Shown here: one piece after another, positions 46,979-56,415 of the stretch
How positions within the stretch are numbered: the first letter of the stretch is position 1
How the letters are laid out: each line of letters starts with the position of its first letter
DNA from: Pseudomonas fluorescens
GTDB taxonomy: Bacteria; Pseudomonadota; Gammaproteobacteria; Pseudomonadales; Pseudomonadaceae
Length of the DNA: 64,000 nucleotides
Direction: 5' to 3'
Assembly: GCF_000802965.1 (NCBI RefSeq)
Contig: NZ_JSAK01000006.1
Location: 97,713 to 161,712 of the forward strand
Made by a program: the position numbers and the translations under genes
Notes under the pieces: model-generated
Told to the model about the DNA's origin: nothing
Database searches by the model: none
What the model saw: the letters and a program-made list of their open reading frames with translations, nothing else

Positions 46979-47013
46979 CGACAAAGCCCTGATTATTCAG
47001 GGCTTTGTCGTTT
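46979..47013 (+). terminator. Terminator after tRNA-Ser
   Basis: Perfect 14-bp stem (CGACAAAGCCCTGA and complement) with a TTAT loop, followed by TTT. Confidence 0.88.
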
Positions 47014-47297
47014 CTGGCTTTCAACAAAACCTTAAAGCCCCTACTTCAGCCCACGCCTTGGAAAAAGCCCTTTTTTCGACGAGAGGCAGGCCCTTGGGCG
47101 AGTTCATGTCATCGCCCCGCCAACCCTCATCAGGGTTGCTGGAACTGGTAGATCGTTACAACGCAGAAACCGTGCCTGGCGATTCAGACTGCTCATATCG
47201 CCTGAGTAACCATATTGAGTTTGCGAAGACTTCGCCTTTATCGAACCCCTTCCCCCGCGATAGGTCTGCTCCTGTATCACTCCTCGGAAATAATCCA
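47014..47297. other. Gene-free stretch after tRNA-Ser
   Basis: About 284 bases with mixed composition and a GGAAA RBS at the right end. I see no integrase remnant, no REP and no convincing promoter. Confidence 0.5.
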
Positions 47298-48113
47298 ATG
47301 TCCGCTCAACACACCCTTGTCGTACTCGCTCGGGGCGGATATGCCGCTCGAGGTGTTCTGTATCTGATCATTGGTATCTTCGCTCTGCTGGCGGCTCAGG
47401 ACTCGACAAGACCGAAGGACAGTCACAAAAGCCTCGAGGCGTTGTTAAGCCAGCCATTCGGATATGTCCTGGTCGGGCTAGTGGTGGCGGGTTTGCTGGC
47501 CTTCGCCGGGTGGCGAGTGCTGCAAGCGATTCGCGACGTCGATCATCACGGTACGAAGCTGAAGGGGTTGGTGATTCGTGCAGGTTTATTGGCGGGAGGT
47601 TTGGTTAACGGTGCTCTTGCGTTTTTTGCATTGGGCCTACTCATCACCGGCGTCAGGAGTTCAGGCAATTCCGGAGGTGGGGAGACAAAGGATTTACTGG
47701 CGCATCTTTTATCCTGGGATCACTCAAACGTGGTGGTCTACCTCGTGGCGCTAGTCCCATTAGGTGTGGGCATTGCTCACATCATCAAGGGATGGAAGGC
47801 GTCGTTCGAGAAGTACTTCGAGGCTGACGAAGATGTGATGCGTTACATACGCCCGGTATCTCGATTTGGACTCATAGCCCGAGGCGTGGTGTTTATTAAG
47901 ATAGCCCTGCTACTGGCGATCAGTGGCTCCCGTTATCAAGCAACGGATCCACCGGGCATGAAAGAAGCCCTTGATGCGCTCCAGAATCTGCCGGCCGGGG
48001 CCTTGATCTTGATGGTGATGGCTCTTGGGTTGATCGCCTTTTCGGTTTACAGCTTTGCCGAAGCCGCCTGGCGCAAAATAAACATGGATGTGCCTGGGGT
48101 ACCGCAATCTTAG
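47298..48113 (+). CDS. DUF1206 membrane protein
   Basis: A 271-aa integral membrane protein made of three repeats of a two-helix unit: LARGGYAARGVLYLIIGIFA, LVIRAGLLAGGLVNGALAFF and SRFGLIARGVVFIKIALLLA, the DUF1206 signature. Six transmembrane segments in all. ATG 47298 has GGAAA upstream and the repeat begins right after it. Function of DUF1206 is unknown. It is the first gene after tRNA-Ser, in an accessory-looking region with somewhat more A/T-ending codons than the flanks. Confidence 0.88.
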   Translation: MSAQHTLVVLARGGYAARGVLYLIIGIFALLAAQDSTRPKDSHKSLEALLSQPFGYVLVGLVVAGLLAFAGWRVLQAIRDVDHHGTKLKGLVIRAGLLAGGLVNGALAFFALGLLITGVRSSGNSGGGETKDLLAHLLSWDHSNVVVYLVALVPLGVGIAHIIKGWKASFEKYFEADEDVMRYIRPVSRFGLIARGVVFIKIALLLAISGSRYQATDPPGMKEALDALQNLPAGALILMVMALGLIAFSVYSFAEAAWRKINMDVPGVPQS

Positions 48114-48272
48114 TCGCTACCAGATGCTGGAGAAGGAAGGCTCGCCGGATGGTGCTGGATTCCAGGAAAAACGTCTGGATTTTTGGCTTCAGACTGAACG
48201 ATCCGATTCGGGCAACAATCAGATATTGATGAATTGCCTGTTTTCGTCAGCAAACCAGTGTGAGGAGGTTTT

Positions 48273-48551
48273 ATGAGCGCTCAGCCAATTGAGTACTATT
48301 TCGAGATCTACGAGGTGTCTTTCACTAATGCCCCAGTTTGGAGCGCTCAAGCAACAACGCCCTTCCCAGCTGTGTCGATAGGTGACCGTTTCAATCTTCT
48401 AGGCCTTGAAGTTGCAAGAGACAGAACTGCCTCCGAGGAGGAGGAATATCGAGTCGTAGACATCGACCATGTTTTTTCGGATGCCGAAGGCAAACTTGCT
48501 TACAAAACCAAGGTGAAACTGATGCTGACACACCGCAACCAAGTTTATTGA
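48273..48551 (+). CDS. Hypothetical 92-aa protein
   Basis: A strong GAGGAGG RBS precedes ATG 48273. The protein (YYFEIYEVSFTNAPVWSA near the N-terminus) is predicted mixed beta/alpha, acidic in the middle (SEEEEYRVVDIDHVF), with no signal peptide. I do not recognise a family. Confidence 0.7.
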   Translation: MSAQPIEYYFEIYEVSFTNAPVWSAQATTPFPAVSIGDRFNLLGLEVARDRTASEEEEYRVVDIDHVFSDAEGKLAYKTKVKLMLTHRNQVY

Positions 48552-48564
48552 GGGTGAATCCGCA

Positions 48565-48801
48565 TTAGCTGGATTGATCGACGACCTTAATCTGCGTCAG
48601 CCCTACTCGTTCAGCCTGCTCTAGGATCTCAACTGTCGTGGCGTCCGCATTGGGCATCATCAGGCTGTTCTCTCCATCCCCAAAGTGCAGTTGGAGCAGG
48701 TGCATCGCAGCCTCATGCAAAGGCAACCGAGTCTGCTCGAGTTCAAAAATGTGTGTACGGGGCTCGCCGTTGAACAGGTATTCCAGGATCAATTTGCACA
48801 T
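48565..48801 (-). CDS. Hypothetical 78-aa protein
   Basis: AAGGA RBS before ATG 48801. The protein begins MCKLILEYLFNGEPRTHIFE and carries a HEAAMHLLQLHFGDGENSLM helix. Convergent with the previous small gene (13-nt gap). No family recognised. Confidence 0.68.
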   Translation of the reverse strand: MCKLILEYLFNGEPRTHIFELEQTRLPLHEAAMHLLQLHFGDGENSLMMPNADATTVEILEQAERVGLTQIKVVDQSS

Positions 48802-48834
48802 ATTGTGTTCCTTGTTATGAGAGAAGTGCGCCTG

Positions 48835-49287
48835 TCATCCCATTGCCTTCGCATCCCATAGGATCACACGTGTCGCCTCGCGCATGAATATTTCGACGGT
48901 TTTTGGGCCAATGCCTTCAAAAGCGATAAGCCGTTTCTCGAAATCCTGACGATCAACACTCGCGTCTACGATATTGCTCACCTTCCCTGCATATTCATTG
49001 TTGAGTTTTTCAGCCAAGGCCAACAGACGTGCTGAAGTGGTTTCGTCGTAGCGTACATAGTGCGCCTCGCCCAACATGGCGACGAGCTCGCGATGGGTAC
49101 AGTGGCCAAGCTTGTGAGAGGTGTCACGCTGATGCTTATCGACAATCTCTCGATAAGCCTCAGCGGCAATCTGGGCCTGAATCCTTTTGCCCATTAAAAA
49201 ACTGGCGACCAACCATTTGAACAAGCCTTCTTCATTCGCGTTTTCCAGGTCGATCTTCAAATCGAGTGCACTGATAATTTTGTGCAT
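48835..49287 (-). CDS. Small helix-hairpin-helix (endonuclease III-like) protein
   Basis: A 150-aa protein resembling part of an HhH-GPD DNA glycosylase: N-terminal helices LFKWLVASFLMGKRIQAQIA and the hairpin LIAFEGIGPKTVEIFMREA near residue 125. It is much shorter than Nth or AlkA (about 210-280 aa), lacks the Cys4 Fe-S motif, and no catalytic Lys/Asp is obvious. A DNA-binding or glycosylase-like role is possible. Genes of this type appear next to stress-response genes in several Pseudomonas, which fits the neighbours here. Confidence 0.72.
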   Translation of the reverse strand: MHKIISALDLKIDLENANEEGLFKWLVASFLMGKRIQAQIAAEAYREIVDKHQRDTSHKLGHCTHRELVAMLGEAHYVRYDETTSARLLALAEKLNNEYAGKVSNIVDASVDRQDFEKRLIAFEGIGPKTVEIFMREATRVILWDAKAMG

Positions 49288-49367
49288 TGAACCTTCCCCT
49301 GATTACCTGGAATCGCGCGTTATGCAGACAGCCGGCTGATATGCATCGACTCGATGTCAGGCACCTC

Positions 49368-51155
49368 TTACTTCTTGTGCGGTAGCACCGCGCCGAATAC
49401 CTGCTTGGCGGTTTGCACGATCACCCCGGCTTCGTTCGGATCGCCCTTGAGCAAAGTCGTGGCAAACTTCCTGGCCTGTTCGAGCTTGATGTGTGGCGGC
49501 AACGGAGGAACGTCGGGGTCGGTCTTGAACTCGATCAGCACCGGAACCTCCGAAGCCAGCGCCTGTTCCCAGGCGGCGGCAACGTCTTCCTCGCGGTCGA
49601 CGAAAATCCCTTTCAGCCCAATCGAAATTGCGAACAGGTGGTACGGCACGTCCGGGATGCTTTGCGAAGCCTCGAACTTGGGATCGCCCTCCATCACCCG
49701 TTGCTCCCAGGTGACCTGATTGAGGTCTTCGTTGTTAAACACCGCGCAGATCCATTTCGGGCTTTCCCACTGGCGCCAGTATTTGGCGACGGTGATCAGC
49801 TCGGCCATGTTGTTCATCTGCATGGCGCCGTCTCCCACCAGCGCAATCACCTGGCGCTCGGGAAACGCAAACTTCGCCGCAATCGCATAGGGTACCGCAG
49901 CGCCCATCGAGGCCAATCCGCCGGAAAGCGAGCACTTCGTGCCGCGACGAATTTTCAGGTCGCGGGCATACCAGTTGGCACACGAACCGGAGTCGCTGGT
50001 GATGATCGCCCGCTCCGGCAAGCGGGGTGACAACTCGTATACCACCCGTTGTGGGTTGATCGGTTTGGCTTTGGCCATGGCGCGTTTTTCCAGGGTCTTC
50101 TCCCAACTACCGCGCCAGCCTTCGACTTTTTTTCGCCATTTTCGCTCGGTTTTCTGTTCGAGCAACGGCAGCAATGCGGCCAGTGTCTCTGCAGCATCGC
50201 CGACCAGGTTGACCTCCATGGGATAACGCAAGCTGAGCATGTCCGGTTGCAAGTCGATCTGCACGCCGCGCGCCTGCCCTTCTTTGGGCAAGAACTCGGA
50301 ATATGGAAAGCCCGAGCCGATCATCAGCAAGGTGTCGCATTCGGTCATCAGCTTGTAGCTGGGTTCAGTGCCGAGCAAACCGATACTGCCGGTGACCCAC
50401 GGCAAATCGTCGGGCAGTGCAGCTTTACCGAGCAAGGCCTTCGCCACCCCGGCGCCAAGCTTTTCCGCCACCGCAATCACTTGATCGGTAGCCTGCAGCG
50501 CGCCGGCACCCACCAGGATCGCGACCTTTTGACCCGCGTTCAAAACATCTGCCGCACGCTGCAGATCCGCCTCGTATGGCACCACTTTCGGCTTGCTGTA
50601 ACCCACCCCTGAATGCGCGGTGCCATGGGCTCTGGCCGGCGCTTCATACTCAAGATCTTGCACATCATTGGGCAGAATGATAGCCGTGACGCGCCGTTCG
50701 CCGATGGCGGTGCGCACTGCGCGGTCGATCAAGTGTCGTACTTGTGCCGGTGCCGAAGCTTGCTGGACAAAAGCTCCGGCGACATCCTTGAACATCGACA
50801 ACAAGTCGAGTTCTTGCTGGTAGTGGCTGCCCAGCGCCGTGCGGGCCTGCTGGCCGACGATAGCCAACACTAGCATGTGATCCATCCGGGCGTCATAAAG
50901 GCCGGTGATCAGGTGCGATGCGCCTGGTCCCGAAGTGGCAATGCACACGCCCAACTCACCGGTAAACTTGGCATGCGCCGACGCCATGAAGGCGGCCATT
51001 TCCTCATGCCTGGCCTGAACGAATTCAATCTTTCCCTTGGCCCGGCTCAGCGCTCCGAACACGCCATTGATGCCGTCCCCTGGATAACCAAAAATCCGGG
51101 TCACACCCCATTCGCTAAGCCGTTCAATCAGAAAATCGCCAACTGTTGTCGTCAT
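49368..51155 (-). CDS. TPP-dependent enzyme, pyruvate oxidase (PoxB)-like
   Basis: A 595-aa ThDP enzyme. Pyr domain (1-180) with IFGYPGDGINGVFGAL and the conserved Glu in ARHEEMAAFMA; central FAD/nucleotide-type domain (190-340); PP domain with the ThDP motif GDGAMQMNNMAELITVAKYW...NN. It is related to pyruvate:quinone oxidoreductase and acetolactate synthase-like enzymes; the exact reaction is uncertain. It is the last gene downstream of the CioAB-like genes (105-nt gap), and a quinone-reducing PoxB-type activity would feed that quinol oxidase directly (inference). Confidence 0.85.
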   Translation of the reverse strand: MTTTVGDFLIERLSEWGVTRIFGYPGDGINGVFGALSRAKGKIEFVQARHEEMAAFMASAHAKFTGELGVCIATSGPGASHLITGLYDARMDHMLVLAIVGQQARTALGSHYQQELDLLSMFKDVAGAFVQQASAPAQVRHLIDRAVRTAIGERRVTAIILPNDVQDLEYEAPARAHGTAHSGVGYSKPKVVPYEADLQRAADVLNAGQKVAILVGAGALQATDQVIAVAEKLGAGVAKALLGKAALPDDLPWVTGSIGLLGTEPSYKLMTECDTLLMIGSGFPYSEFLPKEGQARGVQIDLQPDMLSLRYPMEVNLVGDAAETLAALLPLLEQKTERKWRKKVEGWRGSWEKTLEKRAMAKAKPINPQRVVYELSPRLPERAIITSDSGSCANWYARDLKIRRGTKCSLSGGLASMGAAVPYAIAAKFAFPERQVIALVGDGAMQMNNMAELITVAKYWRQWESPKWICAVFNNEDLNQVTWEQRVMEGDPKFEASQSIPDVPYHLFAISIGLKGIFVDREEDVAAAWEQALASEVPVLIEFKTDPDVPPLPPHIKLEQARKFATTLLKGDPNEAGVIVQTAKQVFGAVLPHKK

Positions 51156-51260
51156 GTCGTCCTCGACTTCTACCCGTGCATCAAGCCTCTCCGACAGAAC
51201 ATCCCGTCGGAACGTGTAAGGGTCTGGACACTTGGGTGCAGATCGAAGTTCTGCCGGATG

Positions 51261-52259
51261 TCAGTCACGATTCACCCGAACCTTCCCGCTAAAGACGCTA
51301 AAGCCATAGGTGTTGTAGATGAGCGTTACCGGAATCAACACGGCGAAACCGACCAGCATGAACATCTGGCTCTTGGGACTTGAGGCAGCAGCCTGCAAGG
51401 TCAGCTGCGGCGGCACGATCATTGGAAAGAGCGCTGCGATCATCAACACAAACGCCAGGATGAAAACACCCAATGCGCAGAACAGTGGCAGAAAATGTCG
51501 ACGACTGCGAAACCCCAAGGCAAAGCCAACAAGCAGAGCAACCAGGAGCGTCATGGCCGGCATCCACACAAGTCGATCTGAAAGCCGTTGCGCATAGCGA
51601 GTGTCCAGTGTCGCGGTCCATGCAACCAACACGATCAACAACACTACGGTCACGGCAGCCAGTATCTTCGCCTGCAAGCTGGATCGCAGGTGAAGTTCGC
51701 CCACGGTGCGCCAATAGAGCCAACAAGCCCCAAACCACGTATACCCCACCACGAGTACTGCACCACAAAACAGTGGGAACAGGTTGAGCCACTCCGCGCC
51801 ATCACCCCTGTATTGGCCGCCATGATTCGGTACGCCTTGTACGAGAGTTCCCAAGACGATTCCTTGAGTTCCGCCAGCGAGCACAGAACCGCACAACAAC
51901 AATCCATCGACCACACGCTTGATACGATTGCCAGGCGCGTAATCACGAAACTCCAACGCAACCGCGCGCAGAATCAGCGCCAAAAACATCAAGATAAAAG
52001 GCAAATAAAGCGCCGGAAGCAGGATGGCGTAAGCCAACGGGAACAACGCCAGCAAGCCACCACCTCCCAACACCAGCCAGGTTTCGTTGGCATCCCAGAT
52101 CGGCAAGATTGTCACGGCCATGGCCCGCCGTTCCTTGCCGCATCGCGTCAGGCCCATCAGCACACCAACGCCCAAATCGGTGCCGTCGAGCAGCACATAG
52201 TTCATCACCGAGAAAGCCAGGGCTCCAGCAGAAAGCAGGACTATCCAGTCAGTGTCCAC
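51261..52259 (-). CDS. Cytochrome bd-type quinol oxidase subunit II (CydB/CioB-like)
   Basis: A 332-aa protein with about eight to nine membrane helices. Motifs VLLDGTDLGVGVLMGL, PIWDANETWLVLGGGGLLA and LEFRDYAPGN are typical of CydB/CioB. GTG start with GGAG 11 nt upstream. It lies 15 nt after the subunit I stop. No CydX-like small ORF is evident in the 105-nt gap that follows. Confidence 0.93.
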   Translation of the reverse strand: MDTDWIVLLSAGALAFSVMNYVLLDGTDLGVGVLMGLTRCGKERRAMAVTILPIWDANETWLVLGGGGLLALFPLAYAILLPALYLPFILMFLALILRAVALEFRDYAPGNRIKRVVDGLLLCGSVLAGGTQGIVLGTLVQGVPNHGGQYRGDGAEWLNLFPLFCGAVLVVGYTWFGACWLYWRTVGELHLRSSLQAKILAAVTVVLLIVLVAWTATLDTRYAQRLSDRLVWMPAMTLLVALLVGFALGFRSRRHFLPLFCALGVFILAFVLMIAALFPMIVPPQLTLQAAASSPKSQMFMLVGFAVLIPVTLIYNTYGFSVFSGKVRVNRD

Positions 52260-52274
52260 GATGGATTCAGCTCC

Positions 52275-53651
52275 TCAGGATTGCCCTGTCTCGTCCGCCA
52301 ACGTTGGTTGCGGTCCGGCTTCATCGTTGCGCGGTGGCTCGCGCAGAATTCGCAGCAGCACCCAGAGCCCGATACCGAAGATCAGCAGGTAAAACACCAG
52401 GATCGTCCAGGTTGCGCCAATCACCTGCTGGCGCGACACCGACGACAAACTGTCGGCTGTGCGCAGCAATCCATAGACGGTGAAAGGTTGGCGGCCTACC
52501 TCTGTCACTACCCAGCCACAAAGCATCGCGAGGAATCCAGCCGGGGCCATCAGCACGCATCCGCGCAGCATCCAAAGCACGGTGAACACCCTATGGCGCC
52601 AGCGCAACACCAAACTGGTCAGCCCCTGCCCCACCATCAACAGCCCCAGACCCACCATGAAACGAAACGCGAAAAACACAATCGGCACTGGTGGAGTGTT
52701 TTCGGGAGGGAATTCATCGAGCGCAGCGATGGTGCCCGTCAGATCGTGCCGCAGGTACAACGAGCCCACACGTGGAATCGCCAATTCCCAATGATTGCGT
52801 CGTTCGGTCATATCGGGAATCGCAAACACGCGCAACGGTTCACCCGCGCCATCCGGTGGACGCGTCCAAGAGCCTTCAATCGCGGCAACCTTCAGAGGTT
52901 GTACCTTGAGGCTGTGTTGTCCGTGCAAATCACCCACCACGATTTGCAGAGGAGCGAGCACAACGATCATCCACAACGCCATGGAAAACTGAAGACGTGC
53001 TCTGGGATTTTGCGGCTGCCGCAATAGTTGCCAGGCGCTAATACCGGCCACCAGGGTGGCGGTGCCCAGAAACGCCGCCAGCGTCATGTGGGCCAGGCGA
53101 TAGGGAAATGATGGATTGAAAATGATTGCCCACCAATCCTCGGCCATGAAACGGCCATCGGTACCGATGGAGTACCCGGCGGGAGTCTGCATCCAGGAAT
53201 TGGCCGACAGGATCCAGAACGCGCTGATCAATGAACCCATGGCAACCGCACAGGTGGCGAAGAAATGCAGACGAGGTCCGACTTTCTTCATGCCGAACAA
53301 CATGATGCCCAGGAATCCCGCCTCCAGAAAAAAGGCGGCGAGCACTTCGTAGAACATCAATGGGCCCAGGACATCGCCCGCCTGGGTGGAGAGTCGCGAC
53401 CAGTTGAGTCCGAACTGGTACTCCAGAATCAGACCCGATGCCGTGCCTACGGCCACGTTGAGGGCAAATATCTTCAGCCAGTAGAGGTAAACATCCAGAT
53501 AGATTTTTTGCCCGCGCCACAGCCAGAGACCTTCCAGCACCATCAGAAAGTTGGCCAATCCGATGCTGAGCGCGGCCAACACAATATGAAAACTGATGGT
53601 GATCGCAAACTGAGCACGCGCGGCCATCAGCGCCGAATCAAAGGCGTCCAT
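52275..53651 (-). CDS. Cytochrome bd-type quinol oxidase subunit I (CydA/CioA-like, short Q-loop)
   Basis: A 458-aa, nine-helix subunit. Heme ligands are expected at His in ITISFHIVLAALS (about residue 22), His in YRLAHMTLAAFLG (about 187) and Met in FRFMVGLGLL. At 458 aa it is shorter than E. coli CydA (522 aa), consistent with the short Q-loop, cyanide-insensitive CioA type. It is preceded by DUF421 with a 4-nt gap, so it is not the usual stand-alone cioAB unit. Confidence 0.93.
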   Translation of the reverse strand: MDAFDSALMAARAQFAITISFHIVLAALSIGLANFLMVLEGLWLWRGQKIYLDVYLYWLKIFALNVAVGTASGLILEYQFGLNWSRLSTQAGDVLGPLMFYEVLAAFFLEAGFLGIMLFGMKKVGPRLHFFATCAVAMGSLISAFWILSANSWMQTPAGYSIGTDGRFMAEDWWAIIFNPSFPYRLAHMTLAAFLGTATLVAGISAWQLLRQPQNPRARLQFSMALWMIVVLAPLQIVVGDLHGQHSLKVQPLKVAAIEGSWTRPPDGAGEPLRVFAIPDMTERRNHWELAIPRVGSLYLRHDLTGTIAALDEFPPENTPPVPIVFFAFRFMVGLGLLMVGQGLTSLVLRWRHRVFTVLWMLRGCVLMAPAGFLAMLCGWVVTEVGRQPFTVYGLLRTADSLSSVSRQQVIGATWTILVFYLLIFGIGLWVLLRILREPPRNDEAGPQPTLADETGQS

Positions 53652-53655
53652 GCCC

Positions 53656-54102
53656 TCAAGGCTCTAGCGGGATGACAGAAATCTTGCCGTTGCGCTCCAG
53701 GATCGCAAACTTGATCTGGTCAATGGTTTCTATGCCTTGGCTTGAGCGGGCCGCCTCCATCACATCGGCTTCGACCAGCCGGGCATGCCGTAGGCGCTTA
53801 CTTAAAAGCTTTCCGTTTTCAACGATGATGGTGGGCCCGCCATCAATGAGTTTGGACACCCAGTCTGAGCGTTGTTTGAGCAGTGAAAGGCCGACATCGA
53901 TGGCGATTAACGTGACGATAACCAGGACGGAATTCGTCAGGGAAAAGTCATCCCCCAGCAATGCCTGCTGCGTGGCTTCGCCAATGATCATCAACAACAC
54001 AAAGTCAAATGTCGTCAGTTCCGCCAACGAACGCCTGCCGGCGATCTTGAACAGCACCATCAAGACCAGATACATCGCGAAGGCGCGTAATACCGAATCC
54101 AT
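53656..54102 (-). CDS. DUF421/YetF-like membrane protein
   Basis: A 148-aa protein with three N-terminal helices (about residues 5-75; LTTFDFVLLMIIGEATQQAL) and a C-terminal soluble alpha/beta domain (PTIIVENGKLLSKRLRHARL), the DUF421/YetF layout. Function poorly known. 8 nt after the preceding gene, 4 nt before cioA-like gene. Confidence 0.9.
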   Translation of the reverse strand: MDSVLRAFAMYLVLMVLFKIAGRRSLAELTTFDFVLLMIIGEATQQALLGDDFSLTNSVLVIVTLIAIDVGLSLLKQRSDWVSKLIDGGPTIIVENGKLLSKRLRHARLVEADVMEAARSSQGIETIDQIKFAILERNGKISVIPLEP

Positions 54103-54110
54103 ATATCACC

Positions 54111-54629
54111 TCAAGGGAGAATGAATTGATGCATGGCCACTGGTGCCGCTCCTGGTGAGGACACCCGGGTACTGAACAGTCCCAATCCGCCACCACGTAA
54201 CGTCATATATAGATTCGCGCGTCCTTGGGCGTCCGCTTGCAGCCATAGCTTCATACCCTCCCCGGCATTGCTGGCGCGGACAGGCTCCGGAAGCAATGTT
54301 TCGATGTTGAAACCGTTCAGGAAATCCCCGGATAACTCGATTTCAACCATGGCATCCGGCGTGCCGACCACACTGATCACCATCGGATTGGTTGAACCGT
54401 TACGGTGAAAAACCTCGTACTGCACCCTGAGCTTGCCATCGCTGCCGTGAACGTCTCGCAAGCTCATTGGCCCGCGTGAAAACATTCCACCTAGTCCCAG
54501 CACGACCAACAGCACCAACACGTACCAACCGCATCGCTCAAACCGCCAAACCTTGACCTGATAGGCCATGTCTTCGCGAACGGGATAGTCGCGGCTCTTG
54601 AAGTCGTCGTGGCTGCCTTTATCACTCAT
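54111..54629 (-). CDS. Single-pass membrane hypothetical protein
   Basis: A 172-aa protein: hydrophilic N-terminus, one membrane helix (about residues 36-52, WYVLVLLVVLGLGGMF), then a periplasmic beta-rich domain (LRVQYEVFHRNGSTNPMVIS...). It always sits with DUF421 in this operon arrangement; I recognise it as a recurrent DUF421 partner in Pseudomonas but cannot name a family. Confidence 0.8.
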   Translation of the reverse strand: MSDKGSHDDFKSRDYPVREDMAYQVKVWRFERCGWYVLVLLVVLGLGGMFSRGPMSLRDVHGSDGKLRVQYEVFHRNGSTNPMVISVVGTPDAMVEIELSGDFLNGFNIETLLPEPVRASNAGEGMKLWLQADAQGRANLYMTLRGGGLGLFSTRVSSPGAAPVAMHQFILP

Positions 54630-54638
54630 GGCGTGCTC

Positions 54639-55139
54639 CTACCCTCGTTCACCTGCCAGTGCCCGGCGGTGGAATTCCGGTAAATGCTTCAATGCGTATT
54701 CGGCGGCTTGGAGTTGCACCTGGCAACGAGTGTCGAAAAATCGATGTTTATGACTGAACAAACTACGACCATGCCCGGACTGAAAAGCCCAAGCGAAGCA
54801 GATGGTGCCTGCTGGAATTCCATCGACATCTTCCGGGCCCAGGATTCCAGTGGTCGCCACAGCAACATTAGCCGTGCTGTCGAACAACGCGCCCAAGGCC
54901 ATCTCTCTCGCAACCTCACAGCTGGTGAGGTTGAAGGTCTCGATGGTCTGGGGATTGACTCGCAACAGACGCTGCTTGGCTTCAAGGGAATACACCACAT
55001 AGCCACTTTCAATAAGCTCTCCGCTGCCCTCGATCTCCGACAGAAGCGTCACAATTTTTCCTGCCGTACACGACTCTGCTGTGGTGAGCACAAGATTGTG
55101 CTCACGAAGGTAGTCAACAGTCATAGCCGCAATGGACAT
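54639..55139 (-). CDS. CinA C-terminal-family nicotinamide-nucleotide amidase
   Basis: A stand-alone CinA_C domain (166 aa) with TTAESCTAGKIVTLLSEIEG, SGYVVYSLEAKQRLL and ATTGILGPEDVDGIPAGTIC. Such PncC-type enzymes deamidate NMN in NAD recycling; family knowledge, not shown here. GTG 55142 immediately before ATG 55139 is an alternative start. It heads the minus-strand operon (9 nt before the next gene). Confidence 0.9.
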   Translation of the reverse strand: MSIAAMTVDYLREHNLVLTTAESCTAGKIVTLLSEIEGSGELIESGYVVYSLEAKQRLLRVNPQTIETFNLTSCEVAREMALGALFDSTANVAVATTGILGPEDVDGIPAGTICFAWAFQSGHGRSLFSHKHRFFDTRCQVQLQAAEYALKHLPEFHRRALAGERG

Positions 55140-55263
55140 CACGTTTTTTCCGATAAGGTCTTCGCAGTTGCCCCCTGCGAGTCTCGTTCATTCCAAGTTC
55201 TGCTCACGGGTCATTCATTCCCCTATTCCGAGCCAATGCCCTTCCGATATGTGCGGGAGCGGA

Positions 55264-56415
55264 TCAGCGCGAAGAGGCCGCCAGATCCTCTTCGACGAAG
55301 CGCAGCATCGCCTCCGCCAGCGCCTCGCGCGGATAGGCATTCTGTGTCACCAATAGTGAACCGAGGGTCGAATGCGTACGGGCGATCGGCACTGCCAGTG
55401 CCCAATGATCGGCGTTGATAAAGCCCATCAGGCTGCTGCCAGGCACAATCTGATCGTAGAAAATCACTTGGCTGTCGTTGCGGGCATCGATGCTTGCCAG
55501 CTTGTTGTAACTCGATTTCAGTATGGCCGAGATGTGATCGGGCTGCGGGAAGGTAACGAGCGAATAGAAGTTCACTTCGGACGGCAACCGGTTCTGCGCC
55601 AGCCAGTTCTTGCGCGTTGCGGGTCGAAGGCTGTTGATCGCGCCACCGTCCCCCGAATCGCAGGTCGAGCCGGGAAAGTGTCGCAACAGGTCCGCCTGGT
55701 ACTGCTCGGCATCGTTGGCCAGCGCCGAGCCACCGACCGAGCCGCCTGCGCTGACCACTGCCGCCACGCGGCCGCGGATTTCCGGGTAATTGACCATCGC
55801 TTCGAGAATGTCGGGGGCGCCCTTCGAATAACCGATCAGGACGAGCCGCGGCGGTCCGGCTTCAGCTGGCATCGCCATGATCGCGTCGCGTATTTGCCGA
55901 GCGTTCTTTGTGGAACTCGATAAGGCGTCGACCTTCATCTGCACCAGGTCATATCCGAACTGACGAAGATGAATCGCTACACTGCCGGGCGCTTGCAGCC
56001 ATTGCTCGAAGCATTCGTAGCCGACACCGGCCACCACAGCGCCGATCAGACGGCGTTTCGATTGACCGAGATCGACGGGTTTGCCAGTGCCAACAGGTTC
56101 GCTACCGATGCGCGTCAGTGCCTCCTCGCAAGGTCGGTTATCGGGCAGCTCGCTGCCTCGCGTGTTGAGGATCGAGCAAAAAATCTCGCGAAAGCGCGCC
56201 CGCTCGTCCTTCACGCCGACCTGCGACGCAGGGACCAGCACAAGCGGCGGTGTGTCCGTCGAGTAGGGAACAAGCGGCGCGGGTGCGCAGGCGGTGAGCG
56301 CATGGCAGCCAGCGATCAGCAGCCATGCCATGCCAGCGCTGCGCAACAATGGGTAGGCGCTGCACAAACGGCCGGCCGAGTCATCCGGACTGCCGAACAG
56401 GTCACTTGCGGGCAT
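55264..56415 (-). CDS. Lipoprotein-like alpha/beta hydrolase
   Basis: A 383-aa protein starting MPASDLFGSPDDSAGRL, with a hydrophobic stretch then lipobox LTAC (AWLLIAGCHALTACAPAP). The hydrolase core has the nucleophile elbow IGYSKGAPD (GxSxG). The start at 56415 has AAGGAG and overlaps the upstream LssY_C gene by 14 nt. It is the third gene of a coupled trio. The long n-region before the lipobox is atypical. Substrate unknown. Confidence 0.82.
   Translation of the reverse strand: MPASDLFGSPDDSAGRLCSAYPLLRSAGMAWLLIAGCHALTACAPAPLVPYSTDTPPLVLVPASQVGVKDERARFREIFCSILNTRGSELPDNRPCEEALTRIGSEPVGTGKPVDLGQSKRRLIGAVVAGVGYECFEQWLQAPGSVAIHLRQFGYDLVQMKVDALSSSTKNARQIRDAIMAMPAEAGPPRLVLIGYSKGAPDILEAMVNYPEIRGRVAAVVSAGGSVGGSALANDAEQYQADLLRHFPGSTCDSGDGGAINSLRPATRKNWLAQNRLPSEVNFYSLVTFPQPDHISAILKSSYNKLASIDARNDSQVIFYDQIVPGSSLMGFINADHWALAVPIARTHSTLGSLLVTQNAYPREALAEAMLRFVEEDLAASSR

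Noticed and set aside
55306..55319. 14-bp match to the 3' end of tRNA-Ser (46957-46970), a possible attachment site
   Set aside because: It lies inside the hydrolase coding region as ordinary A-E-A-M codons and does not extend into the T-arm; no integrase is nearby. Too short to call attR.
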